This document shows, piece after piece, positions 50,113-58,970 of a DNA stretch of 64,000 nt; the stretch's first letter is position 1, and each line of letters opens with the position of its first letter. The notes under the pieces are model-generated. The model was given only the letters and a program-made list of their open reading frames with translations, was not told where the DNA came from and did not search any database. The DNA lies in NCBI GenBank assembly GCA_009380075.1, contig WHSO01000005.1:1-64000 (forward strand), read 5' to 3'. The stretch is from Alphaproteobacteria bacterium. GTDB taxonomy: Bacteria > Pseudomonadota > Alphaproteobacteria > SMXQ01. The translations under genes were made by a program, and so were the position numbers.

Positions 50113-52767
50113 TCAGGACGCTTTGGCAGGGGCACGGGCAGGCCGCGCGGCCGACGCCTGTGCCTGCCGGAGAACGTCGGACAATTCCTCAGCCAGCGTC
50201 TGCACGTGCGGCTGGGTCATGATTTCGTAGTGCCGGCCGGAGATCGGCCGGATCTCCAGGCAGCCCCGGATCAGCTTGTGCCATCCGTCGTGCTGATCGG
50301 CATGCGCCCAGGCGTACCGTTCCGCCTTGAACAGGACCGCGTCCCCGTCATAGGGACAAGGCTGGTAACTGCGCCGGATTATGTCATTGGCGGGCACGGG
50401 ACGGCGCAGGAAGCGCGGCAGCGGCTTGCCGCGTGACTTGTAGAATGCCCACGCGGCGGAATAGCTTTTCAAGCGCGCCCGCATATAAGTCATCTTCGCC
50501 AGGTTACGTGCGCGCAGCCACAGGTAGCCCGGAATCTTTGCCGCCGGTAAGGTCTTCAGGCGTTCCCGGTGGTGCGCGATCCAGTCGCGCAGCGTGACCT
50601 TCTGTCGGCCGTGGGCACTGTAGGTGTCGAACAGGGCGAGTAGGGCGACCGCATGGCCTGCCGCGCGGAGGTGCTGGGCCATGACGAAGGCGACGCGCCC
50701 GCCGAATGAATACCCACCGAGAAAATAGGGTCCCGACGGCTGGACCTTGCGGATTTCACGGACGTAATGGGCCGCCATGTCGTCGATGCGCGTGAACGGC
50801 TCCTCCTTGCCGTCGAGCCCGCGGCACTGGATGCCGTAGAACGGCTGCGACTTGCCGAGGAACCGGGACAGGTCGCGGTAATTGAGAACCTGACCGTTAC
50901 CGTCATGCACGCAGAAGAATGGCGGCTTGTCCCCCTTGGGTTGGATCGGGACGAGACAGGGGGAGGGTATCGATTCCTCGATGCGTTGCGCCATCTTGGC
51001 TACGGTGCCGGCCTCGAACAGGACCGAACGGGGGAGACGCCGGTCCAGTTGCTTCTCGACGCGCAGGAACAGGTCGACCGCCTGCAGCGAATCGCCGCCG
51101 AGCAGGAAAAAATCCTCGTGCAGGCCGACGCGTTCGAGCCCGAGGGTGTCCGCCCACAGGCGTTGCAGCTTTCCTTCCAGCGCTGTGGGCTCACGGTCGT
51201 CGACGGCAACCGGTCTGGCCTTGGACGAATCCGTGACCAGTCCGAAGGCTTCGGCGAGATTCCGCCGTTGAATCTTTCCCGCGGCTCCCTTGGGAATTTC
51301 GTCAACGATGACAAACCGGCGCGGCACCTTGAACGTTGCCAGACGCCCGCGGAGGAATTTTGTCAAGATTTCATCGGTGAACTCTGCGCCTTGTGCCGGC
51401 ACGACGGCGGCGGCGACCTCCTGCCCGAGCGTCGCGTGCGGCACGGGGAAAGTCACCGCCGTGGCAACGTCGGGATGATTCTCGAGCGCGCCGTCGATCT
51501 CGGACGGCGTGATCTTCTCGCCGCCGCGGTTGATGATGTCCTTGATGCGTCCCGTGAGGGTCAGATAGCCGTCGCGGTCGATAGTCCCCTCGTCACCGGT
51601 ACGGAACCAGCAGCCGACGAAACACGTCTCATTCGCGTCGTCGTCATTTTCATAGCCGGTGAAGATGCCGGTGCTGTCCACCACGACTTCGCCTGGCTCC
51701 CCCTGCGGGAGAAGCCAGTTGTCCGGCCCCATGATCGCGATGTCACCGGCGACGGGGACTCCCACGGTGCCGGGTTTGCGCACGGCCGGCGGGAGCGGGG
51801 TTCCGCAGATGTGGCCGGTCTCCGTGCTGGCGTAAGTCGAGATGACCGGCGCGCGGAAAAGCATTTCCAGTGCTTCGACGATCCGCGGGTCGAGATGACC
51901 GGATCCCGTCTTTACGAAGCGGAACCGGGCCTTCCGGATCGCGCCGACATGGTCTTCCGCTGCGGCGCAGATCGCATGGTGGAAAGTGTAGCTGCCGGTA
52001 TACCAGGTCGGCGCCAGGGTTGTGACCAGACGGAAGAATGACTCCACCGAGAATTCGGGGAGCGTCACCACGCTTGCGCCGGAAAACAGGGTGGCGCCGA
52101 GCGAGGTGTAGAGCCCGTGGCCGTGAAACAGCGGCATCAGGTTGAGGCAACGGTCGTCCGCCGTCATCGCCTGAGCCCTGACGTGGCGGGCAACCTTGGT
52201 CACGAGCTGCCGATGGGTGACGGGAACGATCTTGCTGTGCGACGTCGTGCCCGAGGTGGTCAGCACGAGGGCCAGATCATCCGGTTGCGCGGGACCGGGC
52301 CGAGCGGGCGTTCCGACGATGGAGCCCGCGCCGATCTCGATCAGGCCGGCGGTATCGCCCGCGGCGGGCTCGATCTCCAGAACCGGCAGGCCGATCTTTC
52401 GCGCGGCGACGCGGGCCGCCGTGTCGATGTCCGCGCTGATCGCGATCGCCTGCACCTTCAGGTCGCGCAGGTAGAGGACGAACTCGCCGACCGAAAGGTC
52501 GGGGTTCATCGGAACCGCAACCGCGCTGTCCATGATACCGATGATGAGTGCGGCCGTGGCCGCGTCGTTGGGGCCGACGGTCGCAATGCGGTCGCCGCGA
52601 CCGAACCCCGCGACGTTGATCCGCTCATGGATGTGGTCCATCAGGCGCGCCAGCGCCGCATAGGTCAGAGGCGCCCGGTCTTCGGCGACGAGCGCCGGGG
52701 CATCCGGTGTCGCGCGGGCGTGCCGGCGGACGACGTCGGTGACGGTTTCTCTGGTGGGGATGGTCAC
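50113..52767 (-). CDS. Free-standing NRPS-like enzyme: adenylation (acyl-CoA ligase-like) - carrier protein - thioesterase
   Basis: A domain LTTSGTTSHSKIVPVTH, GDEGTIDRDGYLTLTGRIKDIINRGGEKI, PKGAAGKIQRRNL; carrier FFLLGGDSLQAVD; TE FLGGYSFGGRVAFVMAQ. No condensation domain. GTG start with GGAG ribosome-binding site. Confidence 0.88.
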   Translation of the reverse strand: MTIPTRETVTDVVRRHARATPDAPALVAEDRAPLTYAALARLMDHIHERINVAGFGRGDRIATVGPNDAATAALIIGIMDSAVAVPMNPDLSVGEFVLYLRDLKVQAIAISADIDTAARVAARKIGLPVLEIEPAAGDTAGLIEIGAGSIVGTPARPGPAQPDDLALVLTTSGTTSHSKIVPVTHRQLVTKVARHVRAQAMTADDRCLNLMPLFHGHGLYTSLGATLFSGASVVTLPEFSVESFFRLVTTLAPTWYTGSYTFHHAICAAAEDHVGAIRKARFRFVKTGSGHLDPRIVEALEMLFRAPVISTYASTETGHICGTPLPPAVRKPGTVGVPVAGDIAIMGPDNWLLPQGEPGEVVVDSTGIFTGYENDDDANETCFVGCWFRTGDEGTIDRDGYLTLTGRIKDIINRGGEKITPSEIDGALENHPDVATAVTFPVPHATLGQEVAAAVVPAQGAEFTDEILTKFLRGRLATFKVPRRFVIVDEIPKGAAGKIQRRNLAEAFGLVTDSSKARPVAVDDREPTALEGKLQRLWADTLGLERVGLHEDFFLLGGDSLQAVDLFLRVEKQLDRRLPRSVLFEAGTVAKMAQRIEESIPSPCLVPIQPKGDKPPFFCVHDGNGQVLNYRDLSRFLGKSQPFYGIQCRGLDGKEEPFTRIDDMAAHYVREIRKVQPSGPYFLGGYSFGGRVAFVMAQHLRAAGHAVALLALFDTYSAHGRQKVTLRDWIAHHRERLKTLPAAKIPGYLWLRARNLAKMTYMRARLKSYSAAWAFYKSRGKPLPRFLRRPVPANDIIRRSYQPCPYDGDAVLFKAERYAWAHADQHDGWHKLIRGCLEIRPISGRHYEIMTQPHVQTLAEELSDVLRQAQASAARPARAPAKAS

Positions 52768-52780
52768 GGGCGGGCACTCC

Positions 52781-52829
52781 TACGAACTACGAACTACGAA
52801 CTACGAACTACGAACTACGAACTACGAAC
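52781..52829. repeat. Perfect tandem heptanucleotide repeat (TACGAAC)x7
   Basis: tacgaactacgaactacgaactacgaactacgaactacgaactacgaac read directly; 7 exact copies, 49 bp. Confidence 0.97.
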
Positions 52830-53110
52830 GCACTCAGGAAATGGACTAAAATGTCCCGCAAATTGTTCCCTTGCGCCGCGCAGATTCTTCAGAATAAGGG
52901 ATTAACGTTAATGCTTTACTGTCGGTATGCAGGGAACTCATGGGCAGCCTGCACGCGCTGACTCCGCGCGGTGTTTTGCGGCGTAAACGCCCGATGATCG
53001 CGACCCCGTTGACGGTGCGGGGACGGAACTTCTATATTACTTAGAATTCGTATGAATCTCGCGTCCAAGCCGGACGCAGCCGGGGGCCACCGCAGCCGGT
53101 GGAACGTGTC

Positions 53111-53998
53111 ATGGCCATCCAGCTCGCCGATTTCCCCGAAGTGACCAAAGCGCCGCCGCGGGCGAAGACGTACAAGGGCGTCCAGGTCCTCCGCCACGAT
53201 CCGTGCGGCGTCGAAATCCTTAACATTGATCTCGCCCAGCCGATGGCCGACGGGACCTTTCGGGCGGTCATGGACATCTGGCACCAGGGTCTCGTCATCT
53301 GTTTCCGCAACCAGGACCTCACGGCGGAGGACCAGCTCCGCTTCGGCCGCCGAGTAGGCGAGCTGTCGGTGATCCATACGCCGGAATTCACCGGCGAGGA
53401 TCCCTCGATCATGTACATCTCCAACGTCAAGAAGAACGGCGAATTCGTCCACGCGTTGCCGATCGGCGAGATGATGTTCCACATCGACCAGTGCTACCAG
53501 CCGCGGCCGGCCAAGGCGACGATCCTGTACGCGATGAAGATTCCGAAGACCGGTGGCAATACATTGTTCTGCGATCTTCAACGCGCCTACGACACGCTGG
53601 ACGAGGAGACCAAGGCGCGCATCGCCGGCCGCAGGGTCATGCATGTCTACGACTACGACGCCGGCGCGACGCACACGGCGGCGGCTGTGGCGGACGATGC
53701 GCCGCGTTACGTCCATCCATTGGTGCGGACGCATCCCGTGACCGAGCGCAAGTGCCTTTACGTCAATCGCCTGATGACGCGCGAAGTGGTGGGGATGGAC
53801 AAGGCCGAGAGCGATGCGCTGCTGGCGCGCCTGTTCGACCACATGGAGAACCCGGAATTCGTTTACGAGCACCGCTGGAGGCTGGGCGACCTCCTGATGT
53901 GGGACAACCGCTGCACGGCCCATGCGCGGCGCGATTTCGATCCGGAGCAGGAACGGGTCATGCGCCGCCTTACGGTGCTCGGCGAGGCGCCCGCCTGA
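53111..53998 (+). CDS. TauD/TfdA-family dioxygenase (copy 2)
   Basis: MMFHIDQCYQPRPAKATILYAMKIPKTGGNTLFCDLQRAYDTL...WDNRCTAHARRDF. Confidence 0.92.
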   Translation: MAIQLADFPEVTKAPPRAKTYKGVQVLRHDPCGVEILNIDLAQPMADGTFRAVMDIWHQGLVICFRNQDLTAEDQLRFGRRVGELSVIHTPEFTGEDPSIMYISNVKKNGEFVHALPIGEMMFHIDQCYQPRPAKATILYAMKIPKTGGNTLFCDLQRAYDTLDEETKARIAGRRVMHVYDYDAGATHTAAAVADDAPRYVHPLVRTHPVTERKCLYVNRLMTREVVGMDKAESDALLARLFDHMENPEFVYEHRWRLGDLLMWDNRCTAHARRDFDPEQERVMRRLTVLGEAPA

Positions 53999-55142
53999 CC
54001 CTGTGCCGGCGCTGTTGCCTGCCGCCGAGCCAGCCGCGTTTCCGGAACCAGAAGACGAGACCCACCGCCGTTCCCGCCATCAGCGCGAGGGCGAACGGGT
54101 AGCCGAGCGTCCAGTGCAGTTCCGGCATGTTCCAGGGCGACGCCTTGGTGTCGAAGTTCATGCCATACAGGCCGGCGATGAAGCTGAGCGGGATGAAGAT
54201 GGTGGCGATCATGGTCAGCACCTTCATGATCTCGTTGAGCCGGTTCGACAGGCTCGACAGGTAGATGTCGAACAGGCTTGCCGTTACCTCCCGCTGCATC
54301 TCCAGCATGTCCATCAACTGCACGCAGTGGTCATAACAGTCGCGTAGGTAAGGCCGCGTCTCCGGCGCCATGACCGCGGCGTCGGTCCGCATGAGATTGT
54401 TGAGCATTTCCCGGCTGGCCCAGACGATGCGCCGCAGGTTGAAGAGCTCGCGCTTGATCCGGTGCAGATCCCGGACGATGGATTCCTTCGGTTCCCGCAG
54501 CACCGTCTCCGTCAGGTCGTCGAGGAGATCGTCGTAGGCTTCCAGGACCGGAAAGTAATGGTCGATGACCGAGTCGAGCAACGCGTAGGTGAGGTAGTCC
54601 GCTCCTCTGGTGCGAATGAGACCACGGCCGTGGCGGAGCCGGGCACGGACATGATCGAAGGAATCGCCGGCGTGTTCCTGGAAGGTGATTACCGTTCCCG
54701 GACAGAGAAAGAGGGAAACCTGCTCCGACGGCTCGCGCGCCTGGCTGTCGAGCAGGCGAAAGACGATGAACAGCCCGTCGCCGTATTCCTCGACCTTGGG
54801 CCGCTGATGAACGTGCAGGACGTCCTCGAGCGCGAGCCGGTGCAGGCCGAACATCTCGCCCAGCCGTGTGATGACACCGGCGTCGCCGAGGCCGACCACG
54901 TCGATCCAGTTGACCCCGGCCTTGCCGATCCGACCGGTCAGCGCCTCCACCCCGACGATGTCCGTTTCGGTGAAATGGTCGGGCCCGAAGGTCATCAGCC
55001 GCAGGCGGGGCTTCGGCGCCGTCGGGTCCGAGACAAGGGTGCCGGGCGCCGCCCCCGGTGCGGTGCGCCGGCGCGGGCGCATCTCGTGGCGGGGCACATC
55101 GTCCGGGGCGGTGATGCCGGTTTCGCCGTTGTCCTCGCTCAT
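53970..55142 (-). CDS. corA: CorA-family Mg2+/Co2+ transporter
   Basis: ALEDVLHVHQRPKVEEYGDGLFIVFRLL...FIPLSFIAGLYGMNF (GMN motif) ... WTLGYPFALALM. Confidence 0.95.
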   Translation of the reverse strand: MSEDNGETGITAPDDVPRHEMRPRRRTAPGAAPGTLVSDPTAPKPRLRLMTFGPDHFTETDIVGVEALTGRIGKAGVNWIDVVGLGDAGVITRLGEMFGLHRLALEDVLHVHQRPKVEEYGDGLFIVFRLLDSQAREPSEQVSLFLCPGTVITFQEHAGDSFDHVRARLRHGRGLIRTRGADYLTYALLDSVIDHYFPVLEAYDDLLDDLTETVLREPKESIVRDLHRIKRELFNLRRIVWASREMLNNLMRTDAAVMAPETRPYLRDCYDHCVQLMDMLEMQREVTASLFDIYLSSLSNRLNEIMKVLTMIATIFIPLSFIAGLYGMNFDTKASPWNMPELHWTLGYPFALALMAGTAVGLVFWFRKRGWLGGRQQRRHRVRRAPRRAP

Positions 55143-55180
55143 GGGGCCTCCTGGCCGAACGCGGCACCCGGGCGTGCGGT

Positions 55181-55681
55181 TCAGGTACCCAGCACGCCGA
55201 ATTTGCCGCGGTAATACATCAGGGGCGCCGCCTCGCTCGTCATCGTCGCGACAGCCTCGCCGATGACGATGACGTGGTCACCCGCCTCAACGGTCTGGCG
55301 CACCCGGAATTCGGCGGACGCCAGCGCGCCTGCGATCAGGGGCACGCCGAGTTGGCCCGTCTCCGTTGCGACGGAAGCGAACTTGTCGTTGCCCTTGGAC
55401 GCGAAGGTGTTGGAAATCTTGTCCTGGCCCAAGGCCAGGATGTTGAGGGCGAAGATACCGCTCTCCATCAGCGGCGCAAGCGTCGTCGACTTCCTGTCGA
55501 CGCAGGCGAGGAACAGCGGCGGCTCGAGGCACACGCAACTGATCGCGTTCATGGTGAGTCCGAATGGGCGACCGGCGGCGTCGCAGGTGGTCAGGACAGC
55601 CACGCCGGTGGCGAAATGCCCGGCGAAATTGCGCAGAACCAGGGCCTCGACGGGGCGGGCGGTATCGGGGTTCGTGCTCAC
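55181..55681 (-). CDS. Flavin reductase family protein
   Basis: FAGHFATGVAVLTTCDAAGRPFGLTMNAISCVCLEPPLFLACVDRKSTTLAPL. Confidence 0.93.
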   Translation of the reverse strand: MSTNPDTARPVEALVLRNFAGHFATGVAVLTTCDAAGRPFGLTMNAISCVCLEPPLFLACVDRKSTTLAPLMESGIFALNILALGQDKISNTFASKGNDKFASVATETGQLGVPLIAGALASAEFRVRQTVEAGDHVIVIGEAVATMTSEAAPLMYYRGKFGVLGT

Positions 55682-56514
55682 GCGTCCTCCTTCAGGAATC
55701 TGATCAGCTCGCGGTTGAATTCATCGGCGCATTCGATGTTGGGCATGTGGGCGCCTTCCTCGAAGACGTGGAGGCGGGCGCCGGGAATCTGCGCCGCCAG
55801 TTCGGGCGCGTAGCCCGGCAGGCGCAGCGGGTCTTTGGCACCGGCCATCACCAGACAGGGCACGCGGATACGGGTGTAGTCGATCGATTCGCGCTCGCTC
55901 GGGCCGCTCCGGTCGCGGAAGGGCGCCTTGAAGCGGGCGGCGGCGGTTGCCTCCCAGGCGCCCGGCAGGGTTGCCAGCTCCTGGCGGCGGGCGATGTAGG
56001 CCTCGTCCCGCGCCCATTTCGGATCAATGAACATCACCTCGATGATGCGGCGCATGTGTTCCGCCGTTCCGTCGTAGGAATTCAGCACGTCGCGTGCCTC
56101 GTTCGCCGGAGCGAAACCACCACCCGAGCAGGTCACGAGCTTGCGGATCGGCCAGTCGGGTGTCTCGCGTGCCGCCACCGTCAGCGACAGCCCGCCCGAC
56201 ATGGACGAGCCGACGACGAAGACCTCCCGGATTTTCATGACCTCGAGGAACCCCTGGATATGCCGGATACGCCGGTCGAACTGGCCACCGAAATCGAACA
56301 TCTTGTCGGAACGCCCGAACCCGAGATGATCCGGTGCCACCACGTGGAAATGCTCGGCGACGGCATCGAAATTGTACTGCCAGGAGATTTCCGCCGCGCC
56401 CCCGAACTCCGCCGAATGGAGCAGCAGCACGCTCGGTCGGTCGCTGCGTCGGCCGCCCTCGAAGTAATGAGTGTTGATCCCGTCGACGGAGATGTAGCGG
56501 CCCGGGGTCTTCAT
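55678..56514 (-). CDS. Alpha/beta-hydrolase
   Basis: LLLHSAEFGGAAEISWQYNFDAVAEHFHVVAPDHLGFGRSDK...VVGSSMSGGLSL...VMAGAKDPL...HVFEEGAHMPNIE. Confidence 0.9.
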   Translation of the reverse strand: MKTPGRYISVDGINTHYFEGGRRSDRPSVLLLHSAEFGGAAEISWQYNFDAVAEHFHVVAPDHLGFGRSDKMFDFGGQFDRRIRHIQGFLEVMKIREVFVVGSSMSGGLSLTVAARETPDWPIRKLVTCSGGGFAPANEARDVLNSYDGTAEHMRRIIEVMFIDPKWARDEAYIARRQELATLPGAWEATAAARFKAPFRDRSGPSERESIDYTRIRVPCLVMAGAKDPLRLPGYAPELAAQIPGARLHVFEEGAHMPNIECADEFNRELIRFLKEDA

Positions 56515-56695
56515 ACGCTCCTCGGCAGTTTCCTTGCGTCGCCCGCGATGCCGACGCGTGGGCGGGCGAAGGCATGGATCGGGCGGAAAAAACAACGCGA
56601 TTCGGACCGGTGCGGCGGGACCGGTGGCCGCCCGCGCCTTCGGGCACGGGGACCAACCGGTGCCGCTGTCCGCTGCGTGACCGCGTCGCGCGCCG

Positions 56696-57868
56696 CTATT
56701 CGGCGGCGGCGCCTTTCGCGGCGGGACGGAAGGCGAATTCCTCCTTCACCCGCGGGTACACTTCCCTGGCGAAGAGCGTCATGCTCTTGACCGTTTCGTC
56801 ATGGGTGACGAAACCGGCTTGCTGCATCATCAGCAACTGGCCGAAGCCGCCGACCAGACCGTAGAAGCGCTTGATCTGCTTGAACACCTGGTCGGGCGTG
56901 CCGCAGATCAGCACGCCCTGTTCCTTGAGGTAGTCGAGTCCGCGCGTGCGCACGGCATCGGTACGGCCGGTGTACTTGCCCTTCAGCGCCTGGACGTTGA
57001 AGGCCACCGGCACGTAGCCCGGCGGGTTGCGGAACTGCGGCGGGGTCTTTGCATGCAGGTACCATGACAGCTTCTGGGCGAGCGCTTCGGCCTCGGCCTC
57101 GGTGTCCGCAGTCGCCACCAGCGGCATGTAGGCAATGTGACGGCGGGTTTCCTCCGGGTCGGAATAGATGCTGGAGGAGCGGTAGGCGTCGAACATCTCC
57201 TTCACCTTCTCGTGCGGCTGAAGGAACATGGCGAAGGTGAAGCCCCGCCGGGCTACTTCCTTGATGTTCTCCTTGTCCGACGAGCCGGTGATCCACACCG
57301 GCGGGTGCGGCTGCTGGTACGGGCGCGGCCAGATGTTGACCTGGCGCTTGTGCCAGAACTTGCCTTCGAAGTTGAACGGACCGTCGTGGGTGGTCCAGGC
57401 CTTGACGCAGAGGTCGATGCCCTCCCATAGGCGCTCCAGCGTCTGGGTCGGGTTGGTGTTGGCGGCGAAGGTTTCATACGGTACGCCGCGCACGAAGCCG
57501 CTGTCGAGGCGCCCGCGCGAGATCACGTCGATCATCGCCATTTCCTCGGCGACGCGCACCGGGTCGGCGCGGTTGGCCATTGGGTTGCCGAGGATGCAGA
57601 TGCGCGCGCGCCTGGTCTGACGGGCCAGGATCGCCGCCGCCAGAGGCGCCGCGACATCGGTGCAGGTCGCGGTCTGGTGATGCTCGTTGAGCATAATGTC
57701 GAGTCCGAGCTCGTCGGCGATGACGTGCTCGTCGAGGTAGCGCTGGTAGAGGTCGGCGCCGGTCTTCGGATCGTAATACTTGTTGGGGATGCTGACCCGC
57801 ACCGAATCGATCGTATCGAGGGCGGGCAGATGGGGGTATGGCATCTCGGTGAAGTGCCAGCAGCGCAT
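56696..57868 (-). CDS. LLM-class (luciferase-like) flavin-dependent monooxygenase
   Basis: GLDIMLNEHHQTATCTDVAAPLAAAILARQTRRARICILGNPMANRADPVRVAEEMAMIDVISRGRLDSGFVRGVPYE. Confidence 0.93.
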   Translation of the reverse strand: MRCWHFTEMPYPHLPALDTIDSVRVSIPNKYYDPKTGADLYQRYLDEHVIADELGLDIMLNEHHQTATCTDVAAPLAAAILARQTRRARICILGNPMANRADPVRVAEEMAMIDVISRGRLDSGFVRGVPYETFAANTNPTQTLERLWEGIDLCVKAWTTHDGPFNFEGKFWHKRQVNIWPRPYQQPHPPVWITGSSDKENIKEVARRGFTFAMFLQPHEKVKEMFDAYRSSSIYSDPEETRRHIAYMPLVATADTEAEAEALAQKLSWYLHAKTPPQFRNPPGYVPVAFNVQALKGKYTGRTDAVRTRGLDYLKEQGVLICGTPDQVFKQIKRFYGLVGGFGQLLMMQQAGFVTHDETVKSMTLFAREVYPRVKEEFAFRPAAKGAAAE

Positions 57869-57883
57869 GGTGGAATCTCCCTA

Positions 57884-58828
57884 TTACCGTCTCTTGCCCT
57901 TGCGGGACATGGCTCGCACGGACGTGCGTGAGGATGTCTTGGCGTTGCCCTTGGTCCTCGCCTTCACTCTCGCCTTCGATTTGGCCGTGCTTCGCGATTT
58001 CGCCTTTGCCTTCGTCGACTTGCGGGCCGGCGCCTTGGCCAGGCCGATGAATCCGCCGACCGCCCTGAGGAAGGCCTCGGGCTGTTCGATATGCGGGAAG
58101 TGACCCGCCCGGGCGATGGTGGCGAAGCGCGCCCCCGGAATTTCCCTGGCGTAGGCGCGGCCGTAGGCCGGGGTGATGACGCCGTCCGAATCGCCCCACA
58201 ACACAAGGGTCGGCACGTCGATGCGATGCAGGCGGCGCTTGAGCTTGGGATTGTGCATGTAGGGCTGCCAGCAGAAGCGGGCGTAGGTCTCCTTGTTCCG
58301 CGCGATGATCTCGAGCTTCTTCTCCGGCATCACGGCGTAGTCGATCCGGCCCTTTTCGACATCGGCGTATTTCAGCGCCAGCAGCCTGTCGGGGGCGAGG
58401 AACCAGATGTCCTGGATGTCGCGATCGAAGGGTCCGCCGACCTTGATGCCGAAAGGATCCACCAGCACCAGACGCGAAAAGCTATGCGTGGTCTTGACCG
58501 CCATCTCCGCCGCGAGCCAGCCGCCGAGGCCGAAACCCATCACGGTCGCGTTCCTGACCTTGATCGCGTCGAGGACATCGAGGCAGATGTAGGCGCAGTC
58601 ATCGATGGTTTCGATCCAGTCCGGGCGGTCGGACAAGCCGAACCCGGGCGGCGAGACGATGATGAGCTGGAAGGATCGGGCGAGGGCGTCGAGCACGGGA
58701 CTGTCCAGCGTCAACGCTTCCTCATCATAAAAAATCACGAGAGGCTTCTTCCCCGTCCCACGGCGTTCGACCTCGATCTTCATGCCGAAGGCCTTGACGC
58801 GGGCGGCGCGCCTCTTTGCTACAGCCAT
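57884..58828 (-). CDS. Alpha/beta-hydrolase fold protein with Ser-to-Gly nucleophile elbow and Lys/Arg-rich C-terminal tail
   Basis: Fold motifs VSPPGFGLSDRPDW, elbow MGFGLGGWLAAEMA, acid LWGDSDGVI, His GHFPHIEQP; tail KSTKAKAKSRSTAKSKARVKARTKGNAKTSSRTSVRAMSRKGKRR. Confidence 0.85.
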   Translation of the reverse strand: MAVAKRRAARVKAFGMKIEVERRGTGKKPLVIFYDEEALTLDSPVLDALARSFQLIIVSPPGFGLSDRPDWIETIDDCAYICLDVLDAIKVRNATVMGFGLGGWLAAEMAVKTTHSFSRLVLVDPFGIKVGGPFDRDIQDIWFLAPDRLLALKYADVEKGRIDYAVMPEKKLEIIARNKETYARFCWQPYMHNPKLKRRLHRIDVPTLVLWGDSDGVITPAYGRAYAREIPGARFATIARAGHFPHIEQPEAFLRAVGGFIGLAKAPARKSTKAKAKSRSTAKSKARVKARTKGNAKTSSRTSVRAMSRKGKRR

Positions 58829-58970
58829 GTGCACCGATTCTCCCTTGTGCCGCCTTGCACGGCGCTTGCTTGATTGAGGATAGAAATTACCCCGCCGGAA
58901 CCCATCCGACAAGCGGTCGGAGCCGCAGATTCAAGCCAAATCGACGGGATATTCGACGGATCAGGGGGAC

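Noticed and set aside
52781-52829. Possible CRISPR-like array
   Set aside because: Unit is 7 bp with no spacers. It is a simple tandem repeat, not CRISPR.
52117-52905. Plus-strand ORF ending with ELRTTNYELRTTNYELRT peptide repeats
   Set aside because: Repeat peptide is just the translated TACGAAC heptamer array. The rest is antisense to the NRPS-like gene.
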